DNA of 64,000 nt from Synechococcus sp. ATX 2A4 (GTDB taxonomy: Bacteria; Cyanobacteriota; Cyanobacteriia; PCC-6307; Cyanobiaceae). The notes below the pieces were generated by a model, which saw only the letters and a list, made by a program, of their open reading frames with translations, was not told the DNA's origin and did not search any database. The first letter of the stretch is position 1. Every line of letters starts with the position of its first letter. The stretch lies in assembly GCF_024346375.1 (NCBI RefSeq), contig NZ_JAGQCV010000004.1:124001-188000 (forward strand). The letters run 5' to 3'. Shown piece after piece: positions 45,182 to 55,430 of this stretch. A program made the translations under genes and the position numbers.

Positions 45182-45853
45182 ATGTCGGTGTCGGCTCCCT
45201 ACTACGGCGATTCTGCCGTGATGCGCACACCGCCGCCCGACCTGCCGTCGTTGCTGCTCAAGGAGCGCATCGTCTACCTGGGCCTGCCGCTCTTCTCCGA
45301 TGACGACGCCAAGCGCCAGATGGGCGTGGATGTGACCGAGTTGATCATCGCCCAGATGCTTTATCTGGAGTTTGATAACCCCGAGAAGCCGATTTTCTTT
45401 TACATCAATTCCACCGGCACCAGCTGGTATTCCGGCGATGCGATCGGCTTCGAAACCGAAGCCTTCGCCATCTGTGACACGATCCGCTATGTGAAGCCGC
45501 CGGTGCACACGATCTGCATCGGCCAGGCGATGGGCACTGCCGCGATGATCCTTTCGGCCGGGGCCAAAGGGCACAGGGCGGCCCTGCCCCATGCGTCGAT
45601 CGTGCTGCACCAGCCCCGCTCCGGTGCCCGCGGCCAGGCCAGCGACATCCAGATCCGGGCCCAGGAAGTGCTCACCAACAAGCGCACAATGTTGGAGATG
45701 CTTTCCGAAACCACGGGTCGCAGCGCGGAGCAACTCAGCAAAGACTCCGATCGCATGACCTACCTCACCCCCAGTGAGGCCCTGGAATACGGCCTGATCG
45801 ACCGCATCCTCACCAGCCAGAAGGTGCCGGCGCCGCTGGCTGGCGCCGTCTGA
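45182..45853 (+). CDS. clpR: ClpR, inactive ClpP-like subunit
   Basis: A 223-residue ClpP homologue. The position of the nucleophile serine (ASMG in ClpP) reads [13 protein letters not shown], so the serine is missing. The His region [12 protein letters not shown] is retained. An insertion near residue 80 ([25 protein letters not shown]) is the ClpR-specific loop. In cyanobacteria ClpR assembles with ClpP3 into an essential mixed protease core that works with ClpC. It lies 79 bp upstream of clpP3. Confidence 0.92.
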   Translation: MSVSAPYYGDSAVMRTPPPDLPSLLLKERIVYLGLPLFSDDDAKRQMGVDVTELIIAQMLYLEFDNPEKPIFFYINSTGTSWYSGDAIGFETEAFAICDTIRYVKPPVHTICIGQAMGTAAMILSAGAKGHRAALPHASIVLHQPRSGARGQASDIQIRAQEVLTNKRTMLEMLSETTGRSAEQLSKDSDRMTYLTPSEALEYGLIDRILTSQKVPAPLAGAV

Positions 45854-45932
45854 TGCCGCGGGCTGGCCTGCGCCCGCCCTTGCCTCCCTTTCTGCTCCGC
45901 ATCGTTTCCCGCACCCCCACCACCCAATCGCC

Positions 45933-46535
45933 ATGCCCATCGGCACCCCCAGCGTTCCTTACCGTCTCCCCGGCAGCCAGTACGAGCGCTGGGTGGACAT
46001 CTACACGCGGCTCGGCGTGGAGCGGATTCTCTTTCTGGGTTCGGAGGTGAACGACAGCATTGCCAACAGCCTGGTGGCTCAGATGCTTTATCTCGATTCC
46101 GACGACAACAGCAAACCGATCTACCTCTACATCAACTCGCCGGGTGGTTCTGTTACGGCGGGTCTGGCCATCTTCGACACCATCCAATATGTGAAGTCGG
46201 AGGTGATCACCATCTGCGTGGGCCTGGCGGCCAGCATGGGCGCCTTCCTGCTGGCGGCCGGCACCAAGGGCAAGCGGCTCGCCCTGCCCCATGCGCGGAT
46301 CATGATCCACCAACCCCTGGGCGGCACCAGCCAGCGCCAGGCCAGCGACATCGAGATCGAGGCCCGCGAGATCCTGCGCATCAAGGACATGCTCAACCAG
46401 AGCCTGGCGGACATGTCCGGCCAGAGCCTCGAGAAGATCGCCAAGGACACCGACCGCGACTACTTCCTCAGCGCCGCCGAGGCCAAGGCCTACGGGCTGA
46501 TCGATCGGGTGATCGACCACCCCAGCGAGGTCTGA
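45933..46535 (+). CDS. clpP3: ATP-dependent Clp protease proteolytic subunit ClpP3
   Basis: A 200-residue serine protease subunit with an intact triad region: [14 protein letters not shown] (Ser about 98) and [16 protein letters not shown] (His about 123), plus the Asp in DRDYFL. It pairs with ClpR, encoded immediately upstream, to form the ClpP3/R core. The N-terminal [20 protein letters not shown] is typical of cyanobacterial ClpP3. Confidence 0.93.
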   Translation: MPIGTPSVPYRLPGSQYERWVDIYTRLGVERILFLGSEVNDSIANSLVAQMLYLDSDDNSKPIYLYINSPGGSVTAGLAIFDTIQYVKSEVITICVGLAASMGAFLLAAGTKGKRLALPHARIMIHQPLGGTSQRQASDIEIEAREILRIKDMLNQSLADMSGQSLEKIAKDTDRDYFLSAAEAKAYGLIDRVIDHPSEV

Positions 46536-46582
46536 GCCTGAGGGCGGGTGGGGCGCGAACGTAAAGTCCCTGTCTGCCCTGA

Positions 46583-47590
<1,008 letters not shown>

Positions 47591-47606
47591 TCCTGAGCAG
47601 CCAGCC

Positions 47607-47741
47607 ATGCGCCGCGGCCTGTTGATGGGCGGCACCGCCCCGTTGCTCGGTCTGCCTCTGGCGCTGCCGCTGCAGGTGCTTGCGTTTGCCGCCGCCGCCG
47701 TGCCCCTGTCACTGGCGGGCCGCCGCCGAGGCCTGGCTTGA
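47607..47741 (+). CDS. Tiny hydrophobic protein between ilvC and cobD
   Basis: A 44-codon frame from ATG 47607 encoding an almost fully hydrophobic peptide with basic ends (MRRGLL... GRRRGLA), consistent with a single transmembrane helix. It starts 16 bp after ilvC, and its TGA overlaps the TTG start of cobD (TTGA), so it may couple translation to cobD. No family recognised; a leader peptide is possible. Confidence 0.45.
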   Translation: MRRGLLMGGTAPLLGLPLALPLQVLAFAAAAVPLSLAGRRRGLA

Positions 47742-48892
47742 GCAGCAGCGATGCAGCTGCTGCTCTGCTGGCCTGGCTGACCGTGGCGGCGGCCTGCGGC
47801 CTTGACCGCTGGATCGGCGATCCGGCCGGCTGGCTGCATCCGGTGCAGGTGATGGGGTGGTGGATCACCGGATTACGCCGCTGCGCCGAAGCCTGGGCCG
47901 GCGATCGGCCCTGGCGGCTGCGGCTGGCCGGTGCAGGCCTCACCGCGTTGCTGGTGGGTGGCAGTGCTGGAGCCGGTTGGCTGCTCGAGGCTCTGGCCTG
48001 GCGTCAGCCGGCGCTGGGACTGCCGCTGCTCTGGCTGGGCCTGACCAGCTGCCTGGCAGGAGCGAGCCTGGAGCAGGCGGTGCGGGCGGCGGTGGCGCCG
48101 CTGCGGCGGGATCCAGCCGAGGCCCTTCCCTCTGCCGGGGCCCTTCCTACTGCCGAGGCACTGGCGGAGGCCAGGGCCCGTCTGGCGTGGATCGTGGGCC
48201 GGGACGTCGACCAGCTGGATGAGGCCGGCATCCTGCGGGCCGCCGCAGAAACCGCCGCCGAGAACAGCGTGGACGGGCTGTTTGCCCCGCTCTTCTGGCT
48301 CCTGGTGGGCGCTGGCCTCTGGGTGGCGGCGGGGTTGATGCCCCCCGCAGCAGGCCTGCCGTTCTCCGCAGACGGCCTGACCGGGCCCGTGCAGGCTCTG
48401 GCACACGGTTTGTCCCCCGTGCCCGGGCCGCTGGCGCTCGGCTGGGCCTTCAAGGCCAGCAGCACGTTGGATTCGATGCTGGGGTATCGCCGCGGGCGGC
48501 TGCGTTGGCTGGGCACCGCCGGCGCCGGGCTCGACGACCTGCTCACCTGGTTGCCCTGCCGCCTGGTGGCACTCACCCTGCCGCTGCTGCAGGCCGGCCG
48601 TTGGCAGGCTGTGGCCCAGCTGCGGCTCGCCTTGCGGGAGGGCCGGCCTGACCCTTCACCGAATGCGGGTGTGTCGCAGGCGGCCTTCGCTGCCGCAGCC
48701 CATCTGTGCCTCGGCGGCGCCAACCACTACGGCGGTGTGCGGATCGACAAGCCGGTGCTTGGCGCGGGCTGGCCGGCAGCAGACCAGGCAGGTGTGGAGC
48801 GCCTGTTGCGACTGTCCCGGCAGCTGGAGCTGCTCTGGCTGCTCGTGGCCTTGCCGCTGCTGCTGCTCATCGCTGGCCTGAGAACGCGTTAA
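47738..48892 (+). CDS. cobD: Adenosylcobinamide-phosphate synthase (CobD/CbiB)
   Basis: A 384-residue polytopic membrane protein that attaches the aminopropanol arm in (pseudo)cobalamin synthesis. Family segments are LDRWIGDPAGWLHPVQVMGWWI (N-terminus), AETAAENSVDGLFAPLFWLLVG, AFKASSTLDSMLGYRRGRLRWLG and GAGLDDLLTWLP, followed by GANHYGGVRIDKPVLG. The start is TTG 47738, overlapping the stop of the preceding small gene. The middle contains an Ala/Pro-rich loop with a repeated APEALP-like pattern. Confidence 0.88.
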   Translation: MSSSDAAAALLAWLTVAAACGLDRWIGDPAGWLHPVQVMGWWITGLRRCAEAWAGDRPWRLRLAGAGLTALLVGGSAGAGWLLEALAWRQPALGLPLLWLGLTSCLAGASLEQAVRAAVAPLRRDPAEALPSAGALPTAEALAEARARLAWIVGRDVDQLDEAGILRAAAETAAENSVDGLFAPLFWLLVGAGLWVAAGLMPPAAGLPFSADGLTGPVQALAHGLSPVPGPLALGWAFKASSTLDSMLGYRRGRLRWLGTAGAGLDDLLTWLPCRLVALTLPLLQAGRWQAVAQLRLALREGRPDPSPNAGVSQAAFAAAAHLCLGGANHYGGVRIDKPVLGAGWPAADQAGVERLLRLSRQLELLWLLVALPLLLLIAGLRTR

Positions 48893-49075
48893 CGCCTGGC
48901 TGCCTTCCGCTGCTTGCCACCTGCAGCTCAACCCGTGCAACTCAACCCTGGCTGCCTGGCCTGCCGGCTGACCGCCACGGTTGACGTCCAATCCTGGCCG
49001 ACACGACTGGATGAGCAGCCAGCACCTCGCTCTGAAGGGCCATTCCCCTAAAAGCTTTGCCGATAAAGGCGCGGC

Positions 49076-49906
49076 TCAGTAGGCGCCCCGGTCGATCGGG
49101 AAGAGGATCACCCCCACGGTGCGAAGGATGATCGCTAGATCGGCGCGGAAGCCGCGGTGGCGGGCATAGGTCACATCCATCCGCACCCGTTCGGCATAGC
49201 GCAGGTTGTTGCGCCCGGACACCTGCCAGAGCCCGGTGAGCCCGGGCCTGACCGCCAGAACCTCATCCATGCGGCGCCCGTAGCGCTTGAGCTCCTCCCT
49301 GACGATTGGCCGGGGGCCCACCACGCTCATTTCTCCACGCAGCACGTTGAGGAACTGGGGCAGCTCATCGAGACTGGAACGGCGCAGAAAGCGGCCGATC
49401 GGTGTGATCCGCGGATCGGCCTTGAGTTTGAAATCCTTGCCGAATTCCCGCTTGAGTTCCGGGGATTGCTCAAGCAACACCTGGAGCATGCGGTCGGCAT
49501 CCTTGCTCATGGTGCGGAATTTGATGCAGCCGAAATCGCGATAGCCCCGGCCGATGCGCCGTTGCACATAGAACACCGGGCCGGGCGAACTCACCTTCAC
49601 CAGGGCCGCCAGCAGCAGAAAGAGCGGGCTGCCAAGCCCCAGCACCGCAAGCGAGAAGAGGATGTCACCGGTGCGCTTGATCACCCTGGAGGAGGTGCTC
49701 TGCGCTTCGATCAATTGGGCTGCGGTGGGGCGATCGCTGGGGCTCGGCACGGCAGATAGCCTCGGTCCGCTGCCTGGCAACGAAGCGATGGTGGGGGAAG
49801 TGACAGACAGGGCGACGGAGTGGGGAAGGGTGGAGGGGTTCGGTGTTGTGGCCAGAAACGGTGGCAGTGTGGCGGGCTCGTAGGGATTGCTGCAGGCGCT
49901 CACCAT
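49076..49906 (-). CDS. Bacterial sugar transferase (undecaprenyl-phosphate glycosyl-1-phosphate transferase)
   Basis: A 276-residue membrane protein of the WcaJ/ExoY/RfbP C-terminal type. A Pro/Ser-rich N-terminus (about 1-70) precedes KRTGDILFSLAVLGLGSPLFLLLAALVKVSSPGPVFYVQRRIGRGYRDFGCIKFRTM, the hallmark segment with the membrane hairpin, followed by ITPIGRFLRRSSLDELPQFLNVLRGEMSVVGPRP. It starts exopolysaccharide or O-antigen unit assembly by loading a sugar phosphate onto the lipid carrier. ATG 49904-49906 is preferred; the frame extends to 49969. Confidence 0.85.
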   Translation of the reverse strand: MVSACSNPYEPATLPPFLATTPNPSTLPHSVALSVTSPTIASLPGSGPRLSAVPSPSDRPTAAQLIEAQSTSSRVIKRTGDILFSLAVLGLGSPLFLLLAALVKVSSPGPVFYVQRRIGRGYRDFGCIKFRTMSKDADRMLQVLLEQSPELKREFGKDFKLKADPRITPIGRFLRRSSLDELPQFLNVLRGEMSVVGPRPIVREELKRYGRRMDEVLAVRPGLTGLWQVSGRNNLRYAERVRMDVTYARHRGFRADLAIILRTVGVILFPIDRGAY

Positions 49907-50116
49907 CCCATCCCTTTGGTGTTGAAACTCTAAAAATCCTTTCGCACTCCCACAAGCCGCCAAGGTCACTCAAACCAGAGGCACAGCAAGGGCTTCACTG
50001 CAGGCTCGAAGTCCACCGGGCAGGCGCCCAATGCTGCAACACGCCGCGTACTGCTCAAGATCCCGCGCTCTGGGCAGCCGCCCTGTTCCGGGACGTTCAG
50101 GCGGCAAGCAAGCTGC

Positions 50117-51310
50117 TCAACCCTGGGGCCACTTCAGGGGCTGGCGCCCCTGCTGCAGTCGAACAGCGTGCTGCTGCCAGTAGCGCTCCAGCAGGGCCAT
50201 CAGCCGCTCCCGGAAGCGCTCCGGGGCGAAGGTTTCGGCCCAGGCCCGCTGCCGCTGGGGGGGGAACCTGGACCAGAGCCGTTGCTGCTCGAAGTGCTCC
50301 AGGGCCGCCACGAGACTGGAGCTGGTGGGGGCGTCGAACAACAGGCCCGTGGGGTGCTCGGTACCGGTGTTCAGGCAGCGGACCGTGTCGAGCAGCCCCC
50401 CCTGCCCCAGACCGATCACCGGCGCTCCCGCCGCCATCGCCTCCACTGGCGCGATACCGAAATCCTCCAGGCCGGCATGCAGGAAGGCGCGGCAGCGGCC
50501 CATCAGCCCGTTCACCTGTTCCTCCGAACAGTGCCCGAGGAAGCGCACGCTGGGGCCCGCCAACTGCTCCAACCGCTGCCGTTCCGGCCCGTCGCCGACC
50601 AGCAACAGGGGCAGGCCGGTGCGGTTGAAGGCTTCCACCATCAGGTCCACCCGTTTGTAGGGCACCAAACGACAGACGGAGAGATAGAAGTCGTCGCGGG
50701 GCAAGTTGCAATTGAAGCGATCGACCGCCACCGGTGGATGCAGCACCACACTGCTGCGCCCCCAGCAACGCCGGATCCGGCGGGCGGTGAAGCGAGAGTT
50801 GGCCAGGATCCGATCGACGCGGCCGGCACTGATCACGTCCCACTGGCGCAGCTGGTGCAGTTGCCAGCGCAACAGCGGCCCGAGCGGACCGCGGGCGATG
50901 GCCGAGCGCGACAGATAGGCGTGCATCTGGTCCCAGGCGTAACGCACCGGCGTGTGCACATAACTCACATGCAGCTGTTCCGGGTCGGTGAGCACGCCCT
51001 TGGCCACCAGGTGGGAGCTGCTCAGCACCAGCGGATAGCCCCGCAGGTCGAGCTGTTCGATTGCAAGGGGCAGCAGGGGCAGATAGTGCTGCACATGGCT
51101 GACACCCCAGGGCAGCTGCTGGATGAAGGAGGTGCGGATCGTCCGTCCGCTCAGCCAGCTCTGGGGCCGACGGCTTTCCCCGTCCACGAGGGCGAAGAGG
51201 TGGGGACGCAGGAGGGTGTCCATTTCCTGGACCACCAACTCGGAGCCGCCCACGGACCTGGGGGTGAACCACTCGTGAACGAGGGCGATCTGGTCGGGCA
51301 CCCTGGGCAT
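50117..51310 (-). CDS. Glycosyltransferase family 1/4 (mannosyltransferase-like)
   Basis: A 397-residue GT-B glycosyltransferase. The N-terminal IALVHEWFTPRSVGGSELVVQEM is typical of GT4 enzymes acting on exopolysaccharide. The second domain starts SVCRLVPYKRVDLMVEAFNRTG, with FLHAGLEDFGIAPVEAMAAGAPVIG carrying the conserved EDFG...E donor-binding residues. ATG 51308-51310 is preferred because it gives a standard N-terminus; an upstream ATG at 51415 would overlap the divergent small gene. With the sugar transferase 0.2 kb downstream it suggests an exopolysaccharide patch. Confidence 0.8.
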   Translation of the reverse strand: MPRVPDQIALVHEWFTPRSVGGSELVVQEMDTLLRPHLFALVDGESRRPQSWLSGRTIRTSFIQQLPWGVSHVQHYLPLLPLAIEQLDLRGYPLVLSSSHLVAKGVLTDPEQLHVSYVHTPVRYAWDQMHAYLSRSAIARGPLGPLLRWQLHQLRQWDVISAGRVDRILANSRFTARRIRRCWGRSSVVLHPPVAVDRFNCNLPRDDFYLSVCRLVPYKRVDLMVEAFNRTGLPLLLVGDGPERQRLEQLAGPSVRFLGHCSEEQVNGLMGRCRAFLHAGLEDFGIAPVEAMAAGAPVIGLGQGGLLDTVRCLNTGTEHPTGLLFDAPTSSSLVAALEHFEQQRLWSRFPPQRQRAWAETFAPERFRERLMALLERYWQQHAVRLQQGRQPLKWPQG

Positions 51311-51404
51311 GGTGGCACCGTAGGCGCTCCAAAGACCGCCGAGATCACGAAAGCTCTCAGTGGATTGCCATCCCTGCCATTGGTCTGGATGCTGAACCCA
51401 GTCC

Positions 51405-51656
51405 ATGGTCGCCATGCCGATCCGCGATCTGCTTGAAGACGCCCTCGAGGAGCCCTCGATCGGCGAGACCGACTGTTTCCAGTGGCATGCCACGGCTGTG
51501 GGCATCGCCGCGCTCTGGCGCGCCGGCCAGCCGCCATCGGTACCTCCCTATGAGCTGGCGCTGCGGGAAGGGCTGCTGGTGGGCCTGGATCTCAGCAGGG
51601 AAGAACGGGAGTTTCATCAACTCCGCAAGGGGCTGGTGCTGCTGTTCCACTCCTGA
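51405..51656 (+). CDS. Small conserved protein of unknown function
   Basis: An 83-residue acidic protein (start MVAMPIRDLLEDALEEPSIGE) with a probable helical segment HATAVGIAALWRAG and the C-terminal LSREEREFHQLRKGLVLLFHS. No membrane segment or catalytic motif. It is divergent from the glycosyltransferase gene. ATG 51405 or 51414 can start it. Confidence 0.55.
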   Translation: MVAMPIRDLLEDALEEPSIGETDCFQWHATAVGIAALWRAGQPPSVPPYELALREGLLVGLDLSREEREFHQLRKGLVLLFHS

Positions 51657-51706
51657 GGGCTGGCCTGGCTCAAGTCAGGAAAACAACCCAGCGGGTGCAG
51701 GCAAGT

Positions 51707-53701
51707 TCACTGGTCATCCTCATCGGCGGAGACCACCACCACACTGTTGCGCCCCCTGCGCTTTGCCATGTAAAGCGCCTTGTCCATGCGGGCCAAGAAC
51801 GTATCAGCGTCGTCGTTGTCAACGTTAAGTGAAGCCACACCTAGGCTAACGCTCACTGAGGTGGCAAGGTCACCACTGGAAATCCTCAGCTCCTTAACTT
51901 TCAGCCTCAGGGATTCTGCAATCAACAGCGCTCGGTCCTGTGGGCAGTCGATCAACAGGATGACAAACTCCTCGCCGCCATAGCGAAAACAATAATCAAT
52001 GGCGCGAATGCCAGTGCTGATCGCATGGGCAACGGCTTGGAGCGCCTTATCGCCAAAGGGATGACCATAGCGATCATTGACCTCCTTGAAGTGGTCGATA
52101 TCAATGAGGATTCCCATCAAGGGGTGATGGCTTCGCCTAGATCGGGCCACTTCCTCACCCAAGCGCAAGTGAAAATCACGCCGATTTCTACAGCCTGTGA
52201 GTGCATCCGTCATGCTCAGCTCGGCCATTTGATCCCTTGATCGGGCGAGCTCAAGGGTGAGTTGATTGATGCGTCGAATCCGCATGTTGATGAGGCTGAT
52301 CATCGTGGCGAATTCACTGATGGCTGTTACCGCCAATGTGGGCATCAACATGCTGGATTCTTCTGATAGTTCTGTCCGGGGTTCTGCTAACAATGGCTTC
52401 AACAACTTCTGGATTTCGTTTTCGAGTAGTCTTGCAAGCTGCTCCGTAATCAGAACTCCCACCAGCAGCAACAAGCCAAGCAAACCAAATGTGTGCAGCG
52501 ATTCGGTCTGGAGTTTCTTGATGAGTGGCGCCGCAGGGGAAACAACGCGTGTGATCACATCATCGGCATTGGCAAGGGTTGTGCCTTGGCCAGTTTGCCG
52601 TTGAGTGTCTTGATTGAGCGTTTGAACCTCCGTCTCCCAGTAGCTATTCAATAGCTTCATAAGTGGTATATTTCCTTCTTGCGGAATCAGCAGGGTTAGC
52701 CCTTTCTGGGTCACGTATTTAGCGCTATCATCCACGTACTGTCGGTCGAGAAGGCGAAAGAGGGCTGGGTTGGAGTTGGCTTTGAGGATTTTCGCTTGAC
52801 TTGACTCAGCACTGCCCTTGCGTTCTCTTTCAATCGCAATACGTTCCCTTCCGATCCAGAAATTTGAGCCTTTGTCATTCAAAAATGAATCAGGTAGGGA
52901 GCGGGAGGCATGGGCGATGGTGATGAGATTGTTGAGTTCGTCACGCTGCGAAACTTTGACGAGCTGATTGGCAGAGAGCGCCCACGTGATCAATGATGGT
53001 GTCAGCAGGGCGAGCAGGCCAAACGCGAAAATTGCCGTCCGGATGGAGACGCTCTGATCCGGCCGTGGCCGGATCCAAAGCCGGTAAACCAGCACCATTA
53101 ATACGGCCATCAATGTATTAAGGACTCCATTAACAGCTTGCTTCAGAGCAATCAGGGTTGTAGGGGTAAGGTCTACATCGAGGAAGACGTGATAAAAAAC
53201 GAATGTAAGAGGAATGCCAATGAGCAGCCAGAACGTGAGGTCGTGAAGGATGATGCGGTCGTTAATCACTCGCTCTTGAGCCTTGGATTCTCTGTTTGTC
53301 GCAACCGATAGCCAGGTGATTTCCAGAACGTAGATGATTGTTCCCCACGGATGCCCCCAAGCCACCCAAGTGACAAGCGCTGCGATCACGCCGATGATCA
53401 ATCCCCACCATTGCTGCCAGAGCAGGAGTGCAAGAATTGCAAAAATTGAACCGAAAACTATATTGACGCCAATCGTGACCGGGAGGTTAATTAGGGTGCC
53501 AAAGATGGCCCCCCAGAGGAGCAGGGCGAAGACCGGTACCGTGGGGTGTGGTTGTCGGGCCGACAAAAAGTGTTTTCCGGCAGGAAATGGCTCCAACTTG
53601 AATATACATGGTTGCGGATTGAGAAGGCTTCTGAATTTCGTATGGACTGTTACTGGGTCTCTGCTGCCAGCTGAATTGGTAGGAGCGTCAAGCCTCCCCA
53701 T
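51707..53701 (-). CDS. Membrane-bound diguanylate cyclase (GGDEF domain)
   Basis: Up to 664 residues. The N-terminal part has a cluster of about seven hydrophobic helices (about 55-235), an extracytoplasmic sensor-like region (about 255-400), then another helix (TFGLLGLLLLVGVLITEQL) and a cytoplasmic C-terminus. The GGDEF domain (about 505-660) has DALTGCRNRRDF, an intact active site RYGGEEF and an upstream RAID, which fits the RxxD inhibitory site for c-di-GMP. It should make c-di-GMP in response to an external signal. Its GC content is near 52%, clearly below the surroundings (about 65%). The first about 45 residues are unusual and the start is uncertain. Confidence 0.88.
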   Translation of the reverse strand: MGRLDAPTNSAGSRDPVTVHTKFRSLLNPQPCIFKLEPFPAGKHFLSARQPHPTVPVFALLLWGAIFGTLINLPVTIGVNIVFGSIFAILALLLWQQWWGLIIGVIAALVTWVAWGHPWGTIIYVLEITWLSVATNRESKAQERVINDRIILHDLTFWLLIGIPLTFVFYHVFLDVDLTPTTLIALKQAVNGVLNTLMAVLMVLVYRLWIRPRPDQSVSIRTAIFAFGLLALLTPSLITWALSANQLVKVSQRDELNNLITIAHASRSLPDSFLNDKGSNFWIGRERIAIERERKGSAESSQAKILKANSNPALFRLLDRQYVDDSAKYVTQKGLTLLIPQEGNIPLMKLLNSYWETEVQTLNQDTQRQTGQGTTLANADDVITRVVSPAAPLIKKLQTESLHTFGLLGLLLLVGVLITEQLARLLENEIQKLLKPLLAEPRTELSEESSMLMPTLAVTAISEFATMISLINMRIRRINQLTLELARSRDQMAELSMTDALTGCRNRRDFHLRLGEEVARSRRSHHPLMGILIDIDHFKEVNDRYGHPFGDKALQAVAHAISTGIRAIDYCFRYGGEEFVILLIDCPQDRALLIAESLRLKVKELRISSGDLATSVSVSLGVASLNVDNDDADTFLARMDKALYMAKRRGRNSVVVVSADEDDQ

Positions 53702-53858
53702 CCAGGTTCATGCGTCGTCCGCCCTCCGCATCCGCCCCCAGTGTCCAACCCATGAACGGTGACCGAGGGCGCGACCCTCCTTTGAGATCAGCCTCTGTGG
53801 TGAGATCAGCTTCGGTGGCCTCCGTCAGGATGGACAGACCCGCCTGTTGGCCTTTCCG

Positions 53859-54155
53859 ATGACCCCATCCGCCCCGTTCTGGAGCCAGAAGCCCTGGTGG
53901 TGTCAGCCTTGGTCGATCGTTGCCACGGGCTCCGCCGTAAGCGTTGCCAGCTGGGTGCTGCTGCAGCGTTGGTGGATCACCACTCCGGTTGTAGCCGCCG
54001 TTCTGGCGTGGTGGTGGCTGTTCCTTGTGTTGGTGCCCGGGGCTACGGCTGCGGATCTCCGGTTGCAGGCCACTGCCGACCGGGATGAGCAAGACCAGGC
54101 TTCCAGCGGCGCTGCCGATCAAGGTGTCAGCAGATCTGCGGATCTTGACCCGTGA
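53859..54155 (+). CDS. Two-helix membrane protein (DUF6737-like)
   Basis: A 98-residue protein starting MTPSAPFWSQKPWWCQPWSIVATG, with a first helix (SIVATGSAVSVASWVLL), a second (VVAAVLAWWWLFLVLVPGATAA) and a hydrophilic acidic tail. The KPWWCQPWSI motif resembles a small cyanobacterial membrane protein family (DUF6737) of unknown function. It is divergent from the GGDEF gene. Confidence 0.62.
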   Translation: MTPSAPFWSQKPWWCQPWSIVATGSAVSVASWVLLQRWWITTPVVAAVLAWWWLFLVLVPGATAADLRLQATADRDEQDQASSGAADQGVSRSADLDP

Positions 54156-54309
54156 CAGCCGGTGACCAGCGCGTGAACAGCTGTTGAAATGGCAACCGTT
54201 CCGACAGCAAGGGAGTGCCCAGACACTTGAATAGAGGGAACTCTCATGGCGCCACCGCAGGGACCCTGCCGATGGTCATCCCCATGAGCCCCGATCAGAG
54301 AACGACACC

Positions 54310-54528
54310 ATGAGCTACGAACCGGGTACGAGCGAGTGCCGGTTGCTGATCGACAGCAAGGCCCAGATCGAACTGGCCCTGGCCAACCTGGCCAGGCTGG
54401 AGAACACCGACCACATCCGCCAGCAGCTGCTGGCGATCTACAACCAGCTCGAAGGTCTCCACGACCTCAGGCGGGCCCAGCGTCCGGGTCCGATCCCCGT
54501 TGCGGCCGGCCTGGATGAAACCGATTGA
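54310..54528 (+). CDS. Small helical protein of unknown function
   Basis: A 72-residue protein (ATG 54310) that is mostly alpha-helical by composition (AQIELALANLARLENTDHIRQQLLAIYNQLEGLHDLRRAQ). It has no membrane segment. Its 3' end overlaps the convergent minus-strand gene by 62 nt. No family recognised. Confidence 0.5.
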   Translation: MSYEPGTSECRLLIDSKAQIELALANLARLENTDHIRQQLLAIYNQLEGLHDLRRAQRPGPIPVAAGLDETD

Positions 54529-54880
54529 CGAAATCTTCCAGGGGCATCGGTCCGCAGCGGGGCCTCCAGGCCGGAGCCTCCTGGGAGCGTGACCACATGG
54601 AGATCCGCAGAGGCCAACGGCCAGAAGCCCTGAACACAATGCGATACCGGTACAGGCAGTCAAGACAGTGATCGGGGGATGGCACCGGCTCCCCTTCTCC
54701 ATACCGGCGCAAAAACCCTGTCAGTAGCCCGCCCCCTCCAGCAAGCAAAGCGCCGCCATCGAGGCTCGCTGTCTCCAGCCTCAGCGCGGCGCCGGCCGGA
54801 TAGCCGGCATGGGGCAGGTGCAGGTGGAGGGCTCCCCAGCCGGGGAAGCCGAGAAAGGAGAACACGGCTCGGGTGGCCAT
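54467..54880 (-). CDS. Conserved protein with MATRAxF start, unknown function
   Basis: A 137-residue frame from ATG 54878-54880. The start MATRAVFSFLGF, the HAGYPAGAALRL segment, the YRYRIVF strand and the terminal PLEDFVNRFHPG fit a pattern seen in small cyanobacterial/cyanophage proteins that begin MATRAxxxF and have a GYPxGAA turn. Similarity is judged by eye and is moderate. It overlaps both neighbours (62 nt with the small helical gene; the start region abuts the divergent exported-protein gene). Confidence 0.5.
   Translation of the reverse strand: MATRAVFSFLGFPGWGALHLHLPHAGYPAGAALRLETASLDGGALLAGGGGLLTGFLRRYGEGEPVPSPDHCLDCLYRYRIVFRASGRWPLRISMWSRSQEAPAWRPRCGPMPLEDFVNRFHPGRPQRGSDPDAGPA
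54529..54872. other. 344-bp region holding only the minus-strand MATRAxF gene
   Basis: On the plus strand nothing can be supported between the small helical gene and the exported-protein gene. On the minus strand most of it is covered by the 54467-54880 gene. No terminator, repeat or RNA was seen. Confidence 0.4.
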
Positions 54881-54911
54881 GACGGCAAGGCACAGAAGAT
54901 TCACCTCGTCA

Positions 54912-55430
54912 GTGCCCTCTCCGTCTCAGCAGATCCTGGATGGAGGGCGCCTCAGGCGCTCTGCCTATCTCCTGCTTGGGGCGCTGGCGGGCCTGCTGGG
55001 TACAACACTGCTGCTCACCGGCTCAGCTCCAGCAGGTCCTTCGCAGCCGCCTCTGAAGGGCCTGCTGGAGGTGGGTTGGTCGATCGAAGCCGCCGACAGC
55101 CACTTGCGCCGGACCGGTTGGAGTCCCGCTCCCGTGCGCCAGCCGGATGCGCTCGATCGCCTGCGCGCCGGTACCCGCTTGTCCAGCCTGAGCGACTGCT
55201 CTGGCACGGGCCTGGGCTTCTGCCGTTACGACTACCGCCGCGGTGCCGTGAACCTCAGTGTGATCACGCTTCCGGAGCAGGCGATGCTCGAGCTGATCGA
55301 GCCGCAGCAGCCAGCCACCACGAATGGCGCTCGGGTGGTGCGTTGGCTCCAGGCGGATTCCGAGCGGTCCTGGGGCCTGTGCGCCAGCAGCAGCGCGCCT
55401 AACCGGCTGGTGCCCTGCCCCGATCAATGA
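54912..55430 (+). CDS. Exported or membrane-anchored protein of unknown function
   Basis: About 172 residues from GTG 54912, with an N-terminal hydrophobic helix (YLLLGALAGLLGTTLLLTGSAPAG) and a soluble domain containing four cysteines in two pairs (SDCSGTGLGFCRYDYRRG and WGLCASSSAPNRLVPC), which could form disulfides outside the cytoplasm. An earlier ATG (54873) would overlap the divergent gene. It overlaps the next gene by 4 nt (ATGA). No family assigned. Confidence 0.6.
   Translation: MPSPSQQILDGGRLRRSAYLLLGALAGLLGTTLLLTGSAPAGPSQPPLKGLLEVGWSIEAADSHLRRTGWSPAPVRQPDALDRLRAGTRLSSLSDCSGTGLGFCRYDYRRGAVNLSVITLPEQAMLELIEPQQPATTNGARVVRWLQADSERSWGLCASSSAPNRLVPCPDQ

Noticed and set aside
43976-45946. 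A 656-codon minus-strand frame opposite the PIN-TRAM and clpR genes
   Set aside because: Both plus-strand genes have intact motifs; the antisense frame is rich in His, Gln and Gly and has no family features.
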